Shown here piece by piece: positions 18,115 to 27,330 of a DNA stretch of 64,000 nt. Source of the DNA: Hyphomicrobium_A sp044507625 (lineage in GTDB: Bacteria; Pseudomonadota; Alphaproteobacteria; Rhizobiales; Hyphomicrobiaceae); NCBI GenBank assembly GCA_044507625.1, contig JBIQJE010000017.1:1-64000 (forward strand). The letters run 5' to 3'. Under the pieces are notes generated by a model, which searched no databases, was not told where the DNA came from, and saw only the letters and a list, made by a program, of their open reading frames with translations. Both the position numbers and the translations under genes were made by a program. The number at the start of each line of letters is the position of its first letter. Position 1 is the stretch's first letter.

Positions 18115-21100
18115 CAGCTCAGCGGAAACAGCCCTGCGGGGTGCGGATTCCGGCGTGCGTGTCTTCACGGTTCCCAGCGGCCGGCCCTTTCTCAAAGCGG
18201 TTGCAAGCGCCATCCTGAGCGGCAACCTGCCCTCGCCGGGCGGATCCGCGCCCGGGCCCCTCGATCTGCCCGACATCACGCTCCTGCTGCCGACGCGGCG
18301 CGCGACGCGTAGCATGCAGGAAGCCTTTCTAGCTGCGGCGGGCGGCCGTGCACTCACCCTGCCGCAGATCCGCCCGATCTCGGCCGGCGAAGAAGACGCA
18401 ACGCTGCTCGCCGGTCTCGCCGGGCCCGGTACGGTCGGCGCCGACAGCCTCGATCTGCCGCCGGCCGTGAGCGAGATCGAGCGGCGCCTCGTTCTTACCA
18501 TGCTGGTGCAGCTCTGGTCGGCGCGCCTGCGGACGCCGGAGGACGATGCCGCGCACCTTGCGGACATGGCGGCGGCCGGCGCCAACACGCCGGCGCAGGC
18601 GGCGCAGCTCGCCGCCGAGCTTGCGCGCCTCATGGACATGATCGAGACGGAGAACGTGCCGCTCGATGGCATCGGCGGTCTCGTGCCGGACGAGCACTCC
18701 GAGCACTGGCAGAAGACGCTCGAGTTCCTGAAAATCATCACCGCTTTCTGGCCCGCACACCTCGCCGAGAAGCAGCTTCTTTCGCCCGCAGACCGGCGCA
18801 ACCGCGCGATCCTCGCGGAAGCGGACCGGCTGGGCTCGCGGCCGCCCCCGGGACCGGTCATCGTCGCGGGGGTCACCGGCTCGGTGCCGGCCACGGTGGA
18901 GCTGATGCGTGCGGTCGCGCGGCTGCCTCAAGGCGCGATCGTGCTGCCCGGGCTCGATCTGCATCTCGACGCCGAGAGCTGGGAGAAGATCGCCGAGCAT
19001 CCGGAGCATCCGCAGTTCGGCTTCCGCAAGCTGCTGGCGGCGCTCGGCATCGCGCGCGCCGACGTGCGGGCGCTTCCCGGCGCGGAGCCTCTGCCGGAGC
19101 TGGCCGAGCGCGACGCGATCATCGCGGAAACGATGCGGCCATCGAGCACGACGGGGAAATGGCGCGACTACATCGCCCGTACCGATGCAGAGGCCGTGCG
19201 CCGGGCGCTTTCCGGCGTGAGCCTCATCGAAGCGCCGTCGGCACAGGATGAAGCGGAGGCCATCGCGCTCATTCTGCGGGAGGCCGCGGAGACACCGGGC
19301 CGCACGGCGGCTCTGATCTCGCCGGACCGGGTGCTCGCGCGCCGCGTTGCGGTGCGGCTCGAAGCCTGGGGTATTCGCGTCGACGATTCCGCGGGCCGGC
19401 CGTTCCCGAAAACGCCGCCGGGAACCTTCCTCGATCTCGTCGTGGCCGCGGTGAACGATGACTTCGCACCGGCCGCCGTGATGGCGTTGCTCAAGCATCC
19501 GCTGACACGCCTCGGCCTCGATGCCTTCGCGGTACGCCGCGCCGCCCGCGCGCTGGAGATCATCGCGTTCCGCGACGTCTACCTCGGCCGCGGGCTCGAC
19601 GGCATCACGGATGCGGTGGAACGCGCCGAGGAGAACGTGGCCGAGGGGCGGCGCCGGCAGCGCGCCGTGAAGCGCCTTTGGGTCGACGACTGGAAGACCG
19701 CGCACGAACTCGTGGACCGTCTGAAGGACGCCTACGCGCCGCTCGTCGAAGCCTATGCGAAACGGGACGAGCAGCCGCTTTCGGCGCTTGCGCAGGCGCA
19801 CATCGCGGCGGCGGAAGCCATCTGCCGCCTGCCCGAGGACGAAGCTGCGGCCGACGGCAGCTCGCCGCTGTGGCGCGAGGAAGCGGGCGTTGCAGGGGCA
19901 AACTTCTTCGCCGGATTGATCGCGCCGGAAGCGCAGCCGCTCGCCATCGCGGCGGCGGACTATGCCGATCTCTACCGCAGTCTCGTCGCCACGGAGAACG
20001 TGCGCCAGCGCGTTGCGGTGCATCCGCGCCTTTCCATCTGGGGTCCGTTCGAAGCGCGTTTGCAGCAGCCGGACGTCGTCATCCTCGGATCGCTGAACGA
20101 CGGCACGTGGCCGGAGGCCGCCGATCCCGGCCCCTGGCTCAACCGGCCGATGCGCGAAGAGCTGGGCCTGCCATCGCCTGAAGAAAAGATCGGCTATGCG
20201 GCGCACGATTTCACGTCCCAGCTCGGCGCGAGCTGCGTCTATCTCACGCGCGCGGAAAAGATCGACGGCGTGCCAACCGTTCCTTCGCGCTGGCTGATGC
20301 GGTTGCAGGCCCTGCTCTCGGGCATCGGCATCCACGACGCGCTGGTGCCGGACCGCCCGTGGCTCGGCTGGGCGCGGGCGCGCGATCATATCGCCGGGCG
20401 CGTGCGCACGGGCGCACCCGAGCCGCGGCCGCCGGTTGCGATGCGTCCTCGCCGCATGAGCGTGACGCGCATCGAAACGTGGCTCGCCAACCCCTATGCG
20501 ATCTTCGCCAGCGACATTCTCGGTCTCGACCCGCTGCCGCCCCTTGGCGAGGATCCGAGCAACGCACTGCGCGGCAGCGTCGTGCACGAGATCATGAACC
20601 GTTTTGCCGTCGCCTTTCCCGACCGGCTGCCCGATGGCGCGCATGGCGAACTGGTGCGCATCTCGCGCGACGTTCTGTCGGATTATGCGCACAATCCGCG
20701 CATCGCCGCGTTCTGGCTGCCGCGCTTTTCGCGCTTCGCGCAGTGGTTCGCCGAAACCGAACCGGCGCGGCGCGCCAATGTCCAGCGCATCGTGCCGGAG
20801 GTATCGGGCGAACTCGTCATCGAAGCGCCCGGCGGGCCGTTCAAGCTCTCGGCGCGCGCCGACCGCATCGACATCACGGCGGACGGCATCGTCATCACCG
20901 ACTACAAGACCGGCGGCGTTCCCTCGGACAGGCAGATCAGCGAAGGGCTGAAGCCGCAGCTGCCGCTGGAGGCGGCCATCGCGCTCGGGGAGTCGGGCTT
21001 TGCCGGCGTGCCGCGCGGTCCGGTGTCGACGTTGCGGTACGTGCGGGCGACGGGCGCCGAGCCGCCGGGCGAGGATCGCCTCGTCAAGGCGGGCGACATC

Positions 21101-21283
21101 GACGCGCTGGCCGCCGCAGCACTGGAAAATCTCGCCAAGCTCGTGGCGCACTTCGACGATGCTGCAACGCCCTATCGCGCGCTGCGCCGCGCGCGCTTCG
21201 ACTATGACTACGACGCCTATGCGCATCTGGCGCGCGTTGCGGAATGGGCAGTTCCCGGCGAAGACGAGGGAGCGGCGGCATGA
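18098..21283 (+). CDS. addB: Double-strand break repair protein AddB
   Basis: 1061 residues, normal for alphaproteobacterial AddB. AddB pairs with AddA to form the helicase-nuclease that processes DNA ends for RecA (the RecBCD role). The N-terminus has a helicase-like stretch LLLPTRRATRSM. The C-terminal nuclease shows RGSVVHEIMNRF and DRIDITADGIVITDYKTGG, a PD-(D/E)XK site. It starts at GTG 18098, inside the end of murU, with GGAGAGG at 18081-18087; an in-frame ATG at 18104 is an alternative. It ends in an ATGA overlap with addA. Confidence 0.95.
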   Translation: MRMWPDSSAETALRGADSGVRVFTVPSGRPFLKAVASAILSGNLPSPGGSAPGPLDLPDITLLLPTRRATRSMQEAFLAAAGGRALTLPQIRPISAGEEDATLLAGLAGPGTVGADSLDLPPAVSEIERRLVLTMLVQLWSARLRTPEDDAAHLADMAAAGANTPAQAAQLAAELARLMDMIETENVPLDGIGGLVPDEHSEHWQKTLEFLKIITAFWPAHLAEKQLLSPADRRNRAILAEADRLGSRPPPGPVIVAGVTGSVPATVELMRAVARLPQGAIVLPGLDLHLDAESWEKIAEHPEHPQFGFRKLLAALGIARADVRALPGAEPLPELAERDAIIAETMRPSSTTGKWRDYIARTDAEAVRRALSGVSLIEAPSAQDEAEAIALILREAAETPGRTAALISPDRVLARRVAVRLEAWGIRVDDSAGRPFPKTPPGTFLDLVVAAVNDDFAPAAVMALLKHPLTRLGLDAFAVRRAARALEIIAFRDVYLGRGLDGITDAVERAEENVAEGRRRQRAVKRLWVDDWKTAHELVDRLKDAYAPLVEAYAKRDEQPLSALAQAHIAAAEAICRLPEDEAAADGSSPLWREEAGVAGANFFAGLIAPEAQPLAIAAADYADLYRSLVATENVRQRVAVHPRLSIWGPFEARLQQPDVVILGSLNDGTWPEAADPGPWLNRPMREELGLPSPEEKIGYAAHDFTSQLGASCVYLTRAEKIDGVPTVPSRWLMRLQALLSGIGIHDALVPDRPWLGWARARDHIAGRVRTGAPEPRPPVAMRPRRMSVTRIETWLANPYAIFASDILGLDPLPPLGEDPSNALRGSVVHEIMNRFAVAFPDRLPDGAHGELVRISRDVLSDYAHNPRIAAFWLPRFSRFAQWFAETEPARRANVQRIVPEVSGELVIEAPGGPFKLSARADRIDITADGIVITDYKTGGVPSDRQISEGLKPQLPLEAAIALGESGFAGVPRGPVSTLRYVRATGAEPPGEDRLVKAGDIDALAAAALENLAKLVAHFDDAATPYRALRRARFDYDYDAYAHLARVAEWAVPGEDEGAAA

Positions 21284-24200
21284 GCATGCGCCAGCACGAG
21301 AGCGATTACGCACGCACGAAGCAGGCGCAGCGCGATGCCGCCGATCCGGCGGCATCGGTCTGGGTGAGCGCGAATGCCGGCACCGGCAAGACGCACGTCC
21401 TCACCCAGCGCGTGCTGCGGCTCATGCTCGCCGGAACGAAGCCCGAGCGCATTCTCTGCCTCACGTACACCAAGGCCGCGGCCGCGGAGATGTCGAAGCG
21501 TGTCTTCGATACGCTGGCGAAGTGGGTGAGCCTCTCGGATGACGAGCTCGCGCGCCGCCTGGCGGAGCTGACGGACCGCAGGCCCTCCGATGCCGACCTC
21601 GACATCGCGCGCACGCTGTTTGCCGTCGCCATCGAGACGCCCGGCGGCCTCAAGGTGCAGACGATCCACTCGTTCTGCGAGCGCCTGCTGCAGCGCTTTC
21701 CGCTCGAAGCCGGCGTGACGCCGGATTTCAAGGTGCTCGACGAGACGATGGCAACGGCGCTATTGCGCGATGCCATCGACGCAACGCTGCTGGAGGCGAC
21801 GAATGGCGGCTCGGCGGCACACAGCGAAGCGCTCGCGACCGTTATTCCCTATGCGGCCGAAGAGCGGTTCGATGACGTTCTCGGCGCGGTTCTGCGCCAG
21901 AGGCGCTGGCTCGACAGCGCGACGCGCATCGACTTCGGCGATGGCGGAAACGACGATCTCGCGGGGCTCGAACGCGCCTTCCGCCTCAGCTTCAACGTGC
22001 GGGCAGACGTCAGCCTCGATGATGTCGAGGCGGAGCTTGGCGGCGTCATCGACGATGCGACGCTGAAACGCCTGCTGGATGCGCTGACGGGCGGGACCGT
22101 CACGGACCAGAAGATGGCAGACCATGTGCGCGCCGCGCTCAACGCGCCTTCGTCGGCGGCGCGCGTGTCAGCCCTGGAACGGTTCCTCTGCACCGACGGC
22201 AAGCCGCGCAAAGCGCTGATGACCAAAAAGCTGGTCAGCGATTTTCCCGATCTCGATGCATCCGCGTCGACCGCTCAAGCACGCTTTCTCGGGCTGCTGG
22301 AGGAGCGGCGCGGTCTGCGCGCCATCTGCGCGACGATCGCGTTGCATCGGCTTGCGGGCGCGGTGTTGCAGCGCTACACGCTCGCCAAGCATCGGCGCGC
22401 CGCGCTCGACTATGACGACCTCATCACCAAGAGCGTGTTCCTCCTGAGCGGGCAGGCGCTCGCATCCTGGGTAATGTTCAAGCTCGACCGGGGCATCGAC
22501 CATATCCTCGTCGATGAAGCGCAGGATACGAGCCCGGAGCAGTGGCAGATCGTCGAGGCGATGGCGCGCGAGTTCTTCACGGGCGGCGGACAACACGAGG
22601 CCGTGCGCACGCTGTTCGGCGTCGGCGACGAAAAGCAATCGATCTACAGCTTCCAGGGCGCTGCGCCGACGCAGTTCGCCGATATGGGCGTGCACTTTTC
22701 CAAACTGAGCGGCGCGGGCACGTGGCGCAGCATTCCGCTCGACCTTTCATTCCGTACCGTCGCCCCGCTGCTCGAAGCCGTCGACAGAGTGTTTGCCGAC
22801 CACGGCCGCACACCCGGGCTCACCGTCGATGCAGCCCTTATACGCCATGCGGTATACCGCATCGGCCATGGCGGCATCGTCGAGCTGTGGCCAACGGAGG
22901 TGCCGGACGATGCCGTCAACACCGACCCCTGGTCTCCGCTCGCGGAAGCAACGGAGCGCGCACCCGCCGAACGGCTTGCCGAGCGCATCGCGACGACGAT
23001 CGACCGCTGGCTGAAGGAAGGTGAAGTGTTAGCCTCGGAAGGACGGCCGGTGCGCGCCGGCGACATCATCATCCTCGTGCGCCGGCGCCGCCCGTTTGCC
23101 GCGCCGATGGTGGCGGCGCTCAAGGCGCGCGGCATTCCGGTGGCGGGCGCCGACCGCCTGCGGCTCTCGGAGCAGATCGCCGTCGCGGATCTCATGTCGC
23201 TCGGCGATTTCCTCACGCTGCCGGAGGACGATCTCGCGCTAGCCGAGGTGCTGAAGAGCCCGCTGATCGGCCTCGACGACGATGACCTGCTCATCTTCGC
23301 GCACGGCCGCAAAGGCTCGCTGTGGAAGGCACTCATCGCGCACAAGGATGCGGGCGACAGGATCCGCGCGGCGGTCGAAACGCTGAAGCGGTGGCGCTCG
23401 CGTGCGGATTTCGTGCCGCCGTTCGAGTTCTTCGCCTCGATCCTCGACCGTGAGGGCGGGCGGGCGAAGCTGCTGGCACGCCTCGGCGCCGAGGCGGCCG
23501 ATCCGATCGACGAGTTCCTCAACCTGGCGCTGCGCTACGACGATGCGGAGGCGCCGTCGCTTACCGGCTTCCTCGCCTTCCTGCGCGATGCGGACCGCGA
23601 GGTGAAGCGCGACATGGAGCAGGGGCGCAACGAGGTGCGCGTGATGACAGTGCACGGAGCGAAGGGACTCGAGGCGCCCATCGTGTTCCTGCCCGACACC
23701 TGCTCCACCGTCTCCGGCGGACGCGTCACCACGCTGTTCGACATCGATACGCTCGATCTTCCCGAGGGTGCCGAAGGCACGCCGTTCGTGTGGAGCGTAA
23801 AGGGCACGGGCAAACACCCGCTGATCGCAAACGCTAAGGCGGCGCGCACGCGGGCGGAAACCGAGGAGCGTAACCGCCTCCTCTACGTTGCGATGACGCG
23901 CGCACGCGACCGGCTTTATATCGCCGGCTTCGAGGGCAAGAACAGGCGTCCGGCGGACTGCTGGTACGACCTCATCACCGGGGGGCTTTCCGGCATGCTC
24001 GAAGAGGCGGCGGGACCGGACGGCGTGACTGTGCGCCGGCGCATGGCGCCACAATCGGTGCCGGTGCCGGAGCAGGCGCGTCACGAGAAATCCGGGGCCG
24101 AGGCAACAGCGCTGCCACCGTGGGCGATGGCGCCGGCACCGCGCGAGGCGGCGCTCTCGATCCCGCTCGCGCCCTCGCGGCTCGAGGCTTACGCACCGGA

Positions 24201-24861
24201 TGATGAGGGCGAGCCGCTGCCCGTGCAGCCCGCCCACCGGCGCGCCGCCGAGGACGAGCCCGCAGCGCCGTCGCCGCGCCTGCAAGCGAGCGAGCACCGC
24301 TTCGTGCGCGGCACGCTCACCCACGCGCTGTTACAGCATCTGCCGACGCTGCCGGCTTCCGGCTGGGAGAGCGCGGCCGCAGGGTTCCTCGAGCTGCGCG
24401 GCGCTATGCTTTCGCCTGCTGCACGTGCCAGCATCGCGCGGGAAACGCTGGCGATCCTCAACGCGCCGGAGTTCGCGCCGCTGTTCGGGACGGGCAGCCG
24501 CGCCGAGGTGCCGATCGTCGCCCTCATTCCCAATCCCGATGGCCGGGGCGCGCCGCTGAGACTGATGGGCCAGATCGACCGGCTGGTCGATACCGGCGAA
24601 GAGGTGCTGATCGTCGACTACAAGACCAACCGGCCGCCGCCCCGCCATATCGATGGGGTTGCAGCGGCATATCTCTATCAGCTCGCCGCCTACCGCCTCG
24701 CCTTGCGCGAAATCTACCCCGGACGCACCGTGCGGGCGGCGCTTTTGTGGACCGACGGTCCGCGGATCATGGCCCTGCCCGACAGCCTCCTCGATGCCTA
24801 TACGGGCCGGCTCTGGAACATCGATCAGGCGAGCCTTGACGCTCGCGGGACGCATTCCTAA
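21280..24861 (+). CDS. addA: Double-strand break repair helicase AddA
   Basis: 1193 residues, a UvrD-type helicase with a C-terminal nuclease. Visible motifs are Walker A SANAGTGKTHVLTQR (I), LVDEAQDTSPEQW (II), VGDEKQSIYSFQGA (III), VMTVHGAKGLEAPIVFLP (V) and LLYVAMTRARDRLYIAG (VI). The nuclease site reads GQIDRLVDTGEEVLIVDYKTN. The ATG at 21280 overlaps the addB stop as ATGA, which I prefer to the longer frame from 21244. Together AddA and AddB give two nuclease sites. Confidence 0.97.
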   Translation: MSMRQHESDYARTKQAQRDAADPAASVWVSANAGTGKTHVLTQRVLRLMLAGTKPERILCLTYTKAAAAEMSKRVFDTLAKWVSLSDDELARRLAELTDRRPSDADLDIARTLFAVAIETPGGLKVQTIHSFCERLLQRFPLEAGVTPDFKVLDETMATALLRDAIDATLLEATNGGSAAHSEALATVIPYAAEERFDDVLGAVLRQRRWLDSATRIDFGDGGNDDLAGLERAFRLSFNVRADVSLDDVEAELGGVIDDATLKRLLDALTGGTVTDQKMADHVRAALNAPSSAARVSALERFLCTDGKPRKALMTKKLVSDFPDLDASASTAQARFLGLLEERRGLRAICATIALHRLAGAVLQRYTLAKHRRAALDYDDLITKSVFLLSGQALASWVMFKLDRGIDHILVDEAQDTSPEQWQIVEAMAREFFTGGGQHEAVRTLFGVGDEKQSIYSFQGAAPTQFADMGVHFSKLSGAGTWRSIPLDLSFRTVAPLLEAVDRVFADHGRTPGLTVDAALIRHAVYRIGHGGIVELWPTEVPDDAVNTDPWSPLAEATERAPAERLAERIATTIDRWLKEGEVLASEGRPVRAGDIIILVRRRRPFAAPMVAALKARGIPVAGADRLRLSEQIAVADLMSLGDFLTLPEDDLALAEVLKSPLIGLDDDDLLIFAHGRKGSLWKALIAHKDAGDRIRAAVETLKRWRSRADFVPPFEFFASILDREGGRAKLLARLGAEAADPIDEFLNLALRYDDAEAPSLTGFLAFLRDADREVKRDMEQGRNEVRVMTVHGAKGLEAPIVFLPDTCSTVSGGRVTTLFDIDTLDLPEGAEGTPFVWSVKGTGKHPLIANAKAARTRAETEERNRLLYVAMTRARDRLYIAGFEGKNRRPADCWYDLITGGLSGMLEEAAGPDGVTVRRRMAPQSVPVPEQARHEKSGAEATALPPWAMAPAPREAALSIPLAPSRLEAYAPDDEGEPLPVQPAHRRAAEDEPAAPSPRLQASEHRFVRGTLTHALLQHLPTLPASGWESAAAGFLELRGAMLSPAARASIARETLAILNAPEFAPLFGTGSRAEVPIVALIPNPDGRGAPLRLMGQIDRLVDTGEEVLIVDYKTNRPPPRHIDGVAAAYLYQLAAYRLALREIYPGRTVRAALLWTDGPRIMALPDSLLDAYTGRLWNIDQASLDARGTHS

Positions 24862-24924
24862 CTTCCGGCTCGAAGAGGCGGGGCCGCGGCCCTGCGGCAT
24901 TCGCGCCTCGAAAGGAGAAGAACA

Positions 24925-25248
24925 ATGGCTAATGCAGTGTCGGACAACACCTTCGAGCAGGAGGTTTTGAAGTCCACGGAACCGGTTCTCGTGGACTTTT
25001 TTGCGGAATGGTGCGGCCCCTGCAAGGCCATGGCTCCTGCTCTCGAGCAGGTCGCCAAGGAGATGCAGGGCAAGGTCAAGGTCGTGAAGCTCGACGTTGA
25101 TCAGAATCCCGGCGTCACCGGCAAATACGGCATCCGCGCCATGCCGACGCTGATCATGTTCAAGAACGGCCAGGTTGCTGCGCAGCACACCGGCGCCCTC
25201 GTGCAGAAGAAGAAGCTCGAGGACTGGATCAACGCCTCGGTCGCCTGA
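24925..25248 (+). CDS. trxA: Thioredoxin
   Basis: 107 residues, a classical thioredoxin with the active site WCGPCK and the cis-proline segment AMPTLIMFKNG. It is a cytoplasmic disulfide reductase that serves ribonucleotide reductase, methionine sulfoxide reductase and others. AAAGGAG lies shortly before the ATG at 24925. It follows addA by 63 bases, as in other Hyphomicrobiales, and ends at a terminator. Confidence 0.98.
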   Translation: MANAVSDNTFEQEVLKSTEPVLVDFFAEWCGPCKAMAPALEQVAKEMQGKVKVVKLDVDQNPGVTGKYGIRAMPTLIMFKNGQVAAQHTGALVQKKKLEDWINASVA

Positions 25249-25271
25249 CACGCGGCATTCGATTTGGGGAG

Positions 25272-25303
25272 GGCCTCGCATCCGGTGCGGGGCCTTTTCT
25301 TTT
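25272..25303 (+). terminator. Rho-independent terminator after trxA
   Basis: Stem GGCCTCGCA / TGCGGGGCC (one T-G pair) with a short loop, followed directly by TTTTCTTTT. It lies 23 bases after the trxA stop codon. Confidence 0.8.
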
Positions 25304-25361
25304 GCGCGCTCGCGGTGAAACGGGAGTAGGATGCCCCTCCAGCTTCGCCCGAGGGAACGAA

Positions 25362-25769
25362 ATGCGTGCGCCCGCAGCCACCCGCCGACTGACGCTCGCC
25401 GGAATTGCGTTCGCACTGCTGGGGAGCGGCACCGCCTGGGCGCCCGGCACCATCGCACTCGACGAGGTGATGGACCAGCTCAAGGGCGAGCCGAAGCTGA
25501 TTGCGGAGATAGAGGCGGAGCTGAAAGCGCAAAAGATCGCCGCCGATGCGGTCATTTGCGTTGGCTCGCGTTTCGGCGGGCACTGGCGCGAGCTGGGCGG
25601 GGCGCGATCGGTTCCCTACGAATGCGACATCGGAAAGCGCAAGCTCGAGATCGACGGCACGGTGAAGCTGTTCGACGAGAAGGGCCGGGAAATCGACATG
25701 GGCGATGAGAAGGCGCCGGAGATCGCTTTCGATTACAGCCAGACCGGACTGAGCTGGAGCTGGAAATAG
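25362..25769 (+). CDS. Secreted protein of unknown function
   Basis: 135 residues from the ATG at 25362, which has GAGGGA just upstream. Residues 1-27 form a signal peptide (basic start, LTLAGIAFALLGS core, ending TAWA). The mature part is charged, with two Cys (VICVG, YECDIG) that could form a disulfide, and ends with aromatic residues LSWSWK. I do not recognise the family. It stands alone between the trxA terminator and pcm, which is convergent. Confidence 0.7.
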   Translation: MRAPAATRRLTLAGIAFALLGSGTAWAPGTIALDEVMDQLKGEPKLIAEIEAELKAQKIAADAVICVGSRFGGHWRELGGARSVPYECDIGKRKLEIDGTVKLFDEKGREIDMGDEKAPEIAFDYSQTGLSWSWK

Positions 25770-25809
25770 CGGCCGCAGGTGGTGGCTTTGTGCGCGTCTG
25801 GGTCCGAGC

Positions 25810-26478
25810 CTATTCGGGATCGCGCGTGAGCGGCACAAAGCGCACGGGCACGATCTCCTCACTCAGCGTGGTGCCGTCGGCATTCTTCGTCACCACCATC
25901 AGCGCTTGCTCGTTCGTGCCAACCGGTATGACCATGCGCCCCTGCGGCTTCAACTGCTCGATGAGTGCTACGGGGACGTGAGCCGGCGCCGCAGTGACGA
26001 TCACGGCGTCGAACGGGGCGGCCTCCGGCCAGCCGCGGGCGCCGTCGTCGATGCGCGCGTGCACATTGCGATAGCCGAGCCGGTCGAGGATCGCCGCGGC
26101 TCGCTCGCCCAGGCTCTCGATGATCTCGATGGTGTAGACCTCGCGCGCGATCTCGGCGAGCACCGCCGTCTGGTAGCCGCTCCCGGTGCCGATTTCCAGC
26201 ACGCGGTCGTGGGGCCCGATCCTCAAAAGGTCCGTCATCAGGGCGACGATGTAGGGTTGGGAGATGGTCTGGCCGCCGCCGATGGACAGCGGACGGTTGC
26301 GGTAGGCGGCATAGCGCTGGATCGAGGGAATGAACTCGTGGCGCGGCACCTTGCGCATCGCGGTCAGAACGGGAGCGGCCAGCTCCCGGTGACCGGCGGG
26401 TCCGCCGCGCGACAGGGCGACGATCTCATCGACCATCAGGTGGCGCGCGCCCGCATACGGCTCCCCGGCGACAGTCAT
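25810..26478 (-). CDS. pcm: Protein-L-isoaspartate O-methyltransferase
   Basis: About 222 residues. It uses SAM to methylate isoaspartyl residues in damaged proteins and so starts their repair. Signatures are PLSIGGGQTISQPYIVALM (substrate region) and the SAM-binding VLEIGTGSGYQTAVLAE, followed by VYTIEI and FDAVIVTAAPAHVP. The ATG at 26478 is preceded by GGAG; an ATG at 26499 would add seven residues. It is convergent with the secreted protein and divergent from the bactofilin gene. Confidence 0.95.
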   Translation of the reverse strand: MTVAGEPYAGARHLMVDEIVALSRGGPAGHRELAAPVLTAMRKVPRHEFIPSIQRYAAYRNRPLSIGGGQTISQPYIVALMTDLLRIGPHDRVLEIGTGSGYQTAVLAEIAREVYTIEIIESLGERAAAILDRLGYRNVHARIDDGARGWPEAAPFDAVIVTAAPAHVPVALIEQLKPQGRMVIPVGTNEQALMVVTKNADGTTLSEEIVPVRFVPLTRDPE

Positions 26479-26678
26479 GGCGTCTACTCCGCAGAACATT
26501 CACTTCGCTCGCGAACAATAGCGCGACCGCGGACGCGGCATGCAGGCGCTATGCCGGGCCCGGCCGACGTCTGCGCACCAACCTCTGTAACAGGGTATGG
26601 CGGAAGCGGCGGTTAATCATAATTCCACCACGTCTGCGCGGCTTTCTTGTGGTGGACCAGCCGAGGGAGAGCGTAGCC

Positions 26679-27155
26679 GTGTTCCAGTTCCAGCGTAAGC
26701 AAGACCAGAAATCACTCACCGTCATCCCCACCGAGGTGGCCGGCCTCCCCGCCACCGCCGCATCATCCAGGGTGGCGGAATCCGTCATCGGCAAGGATAT
26801 GTCGATCGAAGGACAGGGCATCATCGTGCGCTGCAGGGGATCGTTGCGCGTCAATGGCGCGATCGCCGCCGACCTGCACTGCTCGGAGCTGGTGGTGGGC
26901 GAGGAGGCGGTGATCAGCGGCTCGATCGCTGCCGATACGGTAAGGGTCTTCGGGCAAGTGCACGGTGCGATCCTCGGCGCGAACGTGGTGCTGCACCCCA
27001 GCGCGCAGGTCGACGGCGACATTCACAGCCAGTCGCTCACGATCGAGCAGGGTGCCAGCTTCGACGGGCGCTCGCGCAAGGTCACGAACGGCGCCGAGAT
27101 CGCGCCGCAGCTCGACCCGACCGAAGCACAGTCGCAGTCGCCCATCTACGGCTAA
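26679..27155 (+). CDS. Bactofilin (polymer-forming cytoskeletal protein)
   Basis: About 158 residues. The core from residue 50 has the right-handed beta-helix repeats of bactofilins: GQGIIVRCRGSLRVNGAIAADLH, LVVGEEAVISGSIAADTVRVFGQVHG. Tails at both ends are short and low in structure. Bactofilins polymerise without nucleotide and act as scaffolds for cell wall enzymes and polar structures. The start is GTG at 26679, with GGGAG upstream; a GTG at 26649 is possible. Confidence 0.9.
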   Translation: MFQFQRKQDQKSLTVIPTEVAGLPATAASSRVAESVIGKDMSIEGQGIIVRCRGSLRVNGAIAADLHCSELVVGEEAVISGSIAADTVRVFGQVHGAILGANVVLHPSAQVDGDIHSQSLTIEQGASFDGRSRKVTNGAEIAPQLDPTEAQSQSPIYG

Positions 27156-27330
27156 GCCGAGGCCAATGCCGCGGCGGATGCAATCCGCCGCTCGGCCATC
27201 GCACCGCGGGCGCGCTGGCGCCATCCTTCATCTCGTCTTTGTCATGGCGAGGACGTACTGCTCGGGCGACCGTCCGCAGGGTGAGCCCGCACGTCGCAAG
27301 CCAAGCGGCGCGCCGAAGTACAGGCAGGGC